Shown here: one piece after another, positions 61,401-64,000 of the stretch | Numbering within the stretch: position 1 is the first letter of the stretch | How the letters are laid out: every line of letters begins with the position of its first letter | Notes under the pieces: model-generated | The model's database searches: none | The model's input: only the letters and a program-made list of their open reading frames with translations | What the model was told of the DNA's origin: nothing | Made by a program: the position numbers and the translations under genes | NCBI RefSeq assembly: GCF_000002995.4 | Contig: NW_025062479.1 | Coordinates: 9,787,721-9,851,720 of the forward strand | DNA length: 64,000 nt | Source of the DNA: Brugia malayi | Taxonomy: Eukaryota; Nematoda; Chromadorea; Rhabditida; Onchocercidae | Reading direction: 5' to 3'

Positions 61401-64000
61401 AATCGCCATCTTCAAATCGGTCTGCGGGTCCAGAATCATCTACACTATCGACTAAGGTAAAACGACTTAATGCTCCCGGTTCTATTTCTACCATCCCAAA
61501 ATCGTCTTCTTCTTCGACACTCACGCGTCCTTCTTCTAAAATTAAAGAAACCCAAACTTTACTGGACAAAACGATCAAAACATTTACATGCAATCCAACT
61601 TCCTTTGAGGTGCAGTTCGTTCATAGATTCTCATGTGAGAAATGTTCGCTACCTTATTGTGTGATCCCTACTTATATTGAAGAAATCTTGAGACAAGAGT
61701 GTAAATGCGTAAGATCAATTACTAAGAAAATACAATACAGACAACGAACCTTCCATTACATCGTCATGTTCATCATCCGATTCATCATCCACGTCCATTT
61801 CATTAAGACCAGCACCTTCATCCTAGAAAAAAGCTCTTTAATACTAGAATCCAAGTTCACTGCCAAACTGTGTTCATTATATACCAACTGGAGACATAAA
61901 TCTCCACTCAACTGACATAAATTTCTAGATATAAAAGTCTAATATTTAATAAAACAAAATATAATTACATCATCATCGTCATCTACATCATCTTCGTCTT
62001 CCTCACTTTCACTTGAATCTTCAACAGCATCCGGATGTCTAGTACGACCACGATCCTCATCATCGTCCGCACAATAATCATCATCATCAGGTCTATTTCG
62101 TTCAACCGTTACCTGGAACTAATCCACGCGGACATCATATATTCATTTGATGCCCCCAAAATTCTCTGCTTCCCTTTCAAGACTATAAAAATAGAAGACA
62201 TAAACTGATTTTATAACTATCACAATGAGTCTTGATCTGAAATATTCCGTTATAATTATATACGGTCAAAGTCATATTACAGAGTAAAAAACTAGAAGTT
62301 TGTTTCCAATGATACATTTGTTTCAACAAATTAAAATAACAACCATAGAGAGTATTAGTACCTCATGGGTCTCAAAACGATGTTCATCAGCAGTGCTACT
62401 GCTGTCCTCGACATGTTGATTATCTTGGGAATGTTCACCCTCGCGCGCTGTTACTGTGACTGATGCATCGTTTTCCGATGTTGCAACTAGCGTTACGGAT
62501 GCTGACGCATTCTGAGTCACTGATAGTGATTCGGACATATTTTCTCTTACTGCATTTTGTGCAGAATGGTTGCTGTAAATCGGAAGTAAATTTTTTACAG
62601 ATATACAAATGATCGAAGTTGTAAGGACCTTAATGACGAAAATTAATATGGGAAGTACAAACAGAAGAGCCGACTTCATGATCTAATTCTTTTTCTCGAA
62701 AAGAATCGATATCAGCACAATACACGATAAATATGACCATAAGATATGGTCACAGAATTAACTACGAAATTTGAAAAAACCTGTTGATTGTACGCGTCAA
62801 CTCTTCCAAAACTCGCAGGACGTAGTTTAAAGTCTCGATACCTTCCTTCGCTGATAAATTCAAATACCATGGCACTCTACTCAGTTCAATACAAACACGT
62901 TTCTTTATAATTAGACGCAAAACTGCATTTGAATTTGTGTTATTGCGCATATCTTGCGGTCCTGCTGGACATGCATCACGTGCCAACAAAAATAGATCCG
63001 CTAATAACCTTAACTAAAAATAAAAAAATTATACTTTACATCTGCATTTACCAACCACATCATACTACTTTTCAGTTTAATCCCTTTTTTTCCGCAATTG
63101 TATCATGACTTGTTTTGAATTCTAAGATTTATAATATCAATAAGATGCTCAAGAATTTTAATGTATTTTGTTTATTATTTACCTTAGTGCATGCTGCTTT
63201 TGAATTAGCTTCACAGAAAACAATATGAAGAGAAGAAATAATGCTTGAGATCAAAGTTTCCTGAGCCTGAAAGAATAATTTATAATTAGATTTCGAATTC
63301 CTTCAGATACTCAAAAAGAATTTAAACATATTTTCGAATAAGCAATATACATGTATTATGTTCAATAAAATATACATACTTTTGGCGAATGATTGCACGA
63401 AGCGATTGCAGCTACAAAGGTCTTCACAGCCATATAAAGACTACCATCAGCGGTCGGAGAACCACTTGGGATAATACATTTATCTAGGATCGATACCATA
63501 AAAGGTTGTCCATTAAGGTCATGTGATTCAGCAACTAATGTTGCTACAATACTGTAGCTCTTCGCCAACTCAGCAATCAATCGTACAAGTGATGCACGAT
63601 TTACCACTCTATTCGAATCCTCCCATGAAAAGTCCAACGTGTGATTCAACAAATGCGTCAACACCTGACAAAATTGTAATTATCATTTAGTTTTACAACT
63701 GCATGGAACGCTTCCATCCAAAATGCGAGCCTGATCACAGGGTTCATTCAAATATGGTATAACTTCAACTCTTTATGGGAAATGAAAATGAGAGGAGAGG
63801 GCAATTGTGTGTCTTTTTAGTAACAAGCATCTGTTTTCGCTTTTTAAGAATGAAAATATTTACACCAACAGCGTTAATTCGTAAAGAATCATTAGAACAA
63901 AGCAACGCTATCCATAAATAACTGACAATAACAATACCTGTTTAATAGGTGAGCATGCAGTCCACTGCTTACAAGATGGATCAACGGGAGTCATCGGTAA
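53175..64000 (-). CDS. eel-1: HUWE1 / EEL-1 giant HECT E3 ubiquitin ligase, C-terminal half (partial, 5' end off right edge)
   Basis: HUWE1 is a very large ubiquitin ligase controlling DNA-damage, replication and apoptosis factors. About 25 exons read leftward. From the N-terminal side: [20 protein letters not shown] (63380-63665), [18 protein letters not shown] (62785-63010), [20 protein letters not shown] (62360-62575), an acidic stretch (61968-62110), [20 protein letters not shown] (61310-61540), [19 protein letters not shown] (60765-60965), [20 protein letters not shown] (60355-60545), the DUF4414 region (58555-59090), [19 protein letters not shown] (58245-58470), [20 protein letters not shown] (57535-57715), [20 protein letters not shown] (56460-56785), [20 protein letters not shown] (56030-56335), then the HECT domain. 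The UBA, WWE and N-terminal armadillo parts expected of the family lie beyond 64000. Exon limits are approximate. Confidence 0.93.
58555..59090 (-). other. eel-1: DUF4414 / ubiquitin-binding-motif region of HUWE1
   Basis: Three related motifs with a Leu-Pro core occur in tandem: [39 protein letters not shown] and [20 protein letters not shown]. This spacing is characteristic of the ubiquitin-binding motifs of the family, which bind ubiquitin chains. Confidence 0.85.
61968..62110 (-). other. eel-1: Acidic low-complexity segment of HUWE1
   Basis: This exon encodes Asp/Glu clusters ([18 protein letters not shown] and [17 protein letters not shown]). Acidic tracts occur in this part of HUWE1 orthologues and are probably disordered. 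Confidence 0.8.

Overview
This is nuclear DNA of a metazoan, most probably a parasitic (filarial-type) nematode. The evidence is strong AT richness, long homopolymer runs, many short exons with GT-AG introns, nematode-style orthologues on every gene, and a TTTCAG-like 3' splice acceptor a few bases before the start codon of most genes with no upstream donor, as expected for spliced-leader trans-splicing. Species cannot be fixed from sequence alone. No rRNA, tRNA, CRISPR array or intact transposon was seen.

Layout from left to right. (1) 1-2952, minus: 5' part of the nucleoporin NUP155/NPP-8, running off the left edge. (2) 5003-8231, plus: an 11-exon sphingosine-1-phosphate lyase-like gene, divergent from NUP155, with several changed cofactor/substrate motifs. 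(3) 9831-10607, plus: a three-exon gene for a 143-residue single-pass membrane protein that I do not recognise. (4) 12093-15845, minus: a four-exon secreted Ly6/three-finger cysteine-rich protein, probably GPI-anchored. (5) 15.85-18.74 kb: AT-rich, microsatellite-bearing, no gene seen. (6) 18738-21223, minus: SPO11. (7) 22253-28069, minus: CTF18 clamp-loader subunit. (8) 30667-34344, minus: G3BP/GTBP-1 stress-granule RNA-binding protein. (9) 36899-39375, plus: SLMAP-like FHA protein with a tail anchor. (10) 39911-44994, minus: DRP-1 mitochondrial fission dynamin. (11) 47562-49856, plus: DCP1 decapping activator. (12) 50918-51905, minus: TIM21. (13) 53175 to the right edge, minus: the C-terminal half of the giant HECT ubiquitin ligase HUWE1/EEL-1.

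The genes are housekeeping or cell-biology genes rather than one pathway. Loose themes are mRNA fate (DCP1, G3BP), mitochondria (DRP-1, TIM21), and chromosome biology (SPO11, CTF18, HUWE1). SPO11 lies 1 kb downstream of CTF18 on the same strand. No new multi-gene system is evident. The most interesting items are the divergent lyase, the two reconstructed small genes at 9.8-15.8 kb, a pair of competing splice acceptors in SLMAP that would switch the protein between soluble and membrane-anchored, and a tandem array of ATTTGCAT octamers upstream of CTF18. All exon joins were built by eye from reading frames and splice consensus and have not been checked against transcripts.
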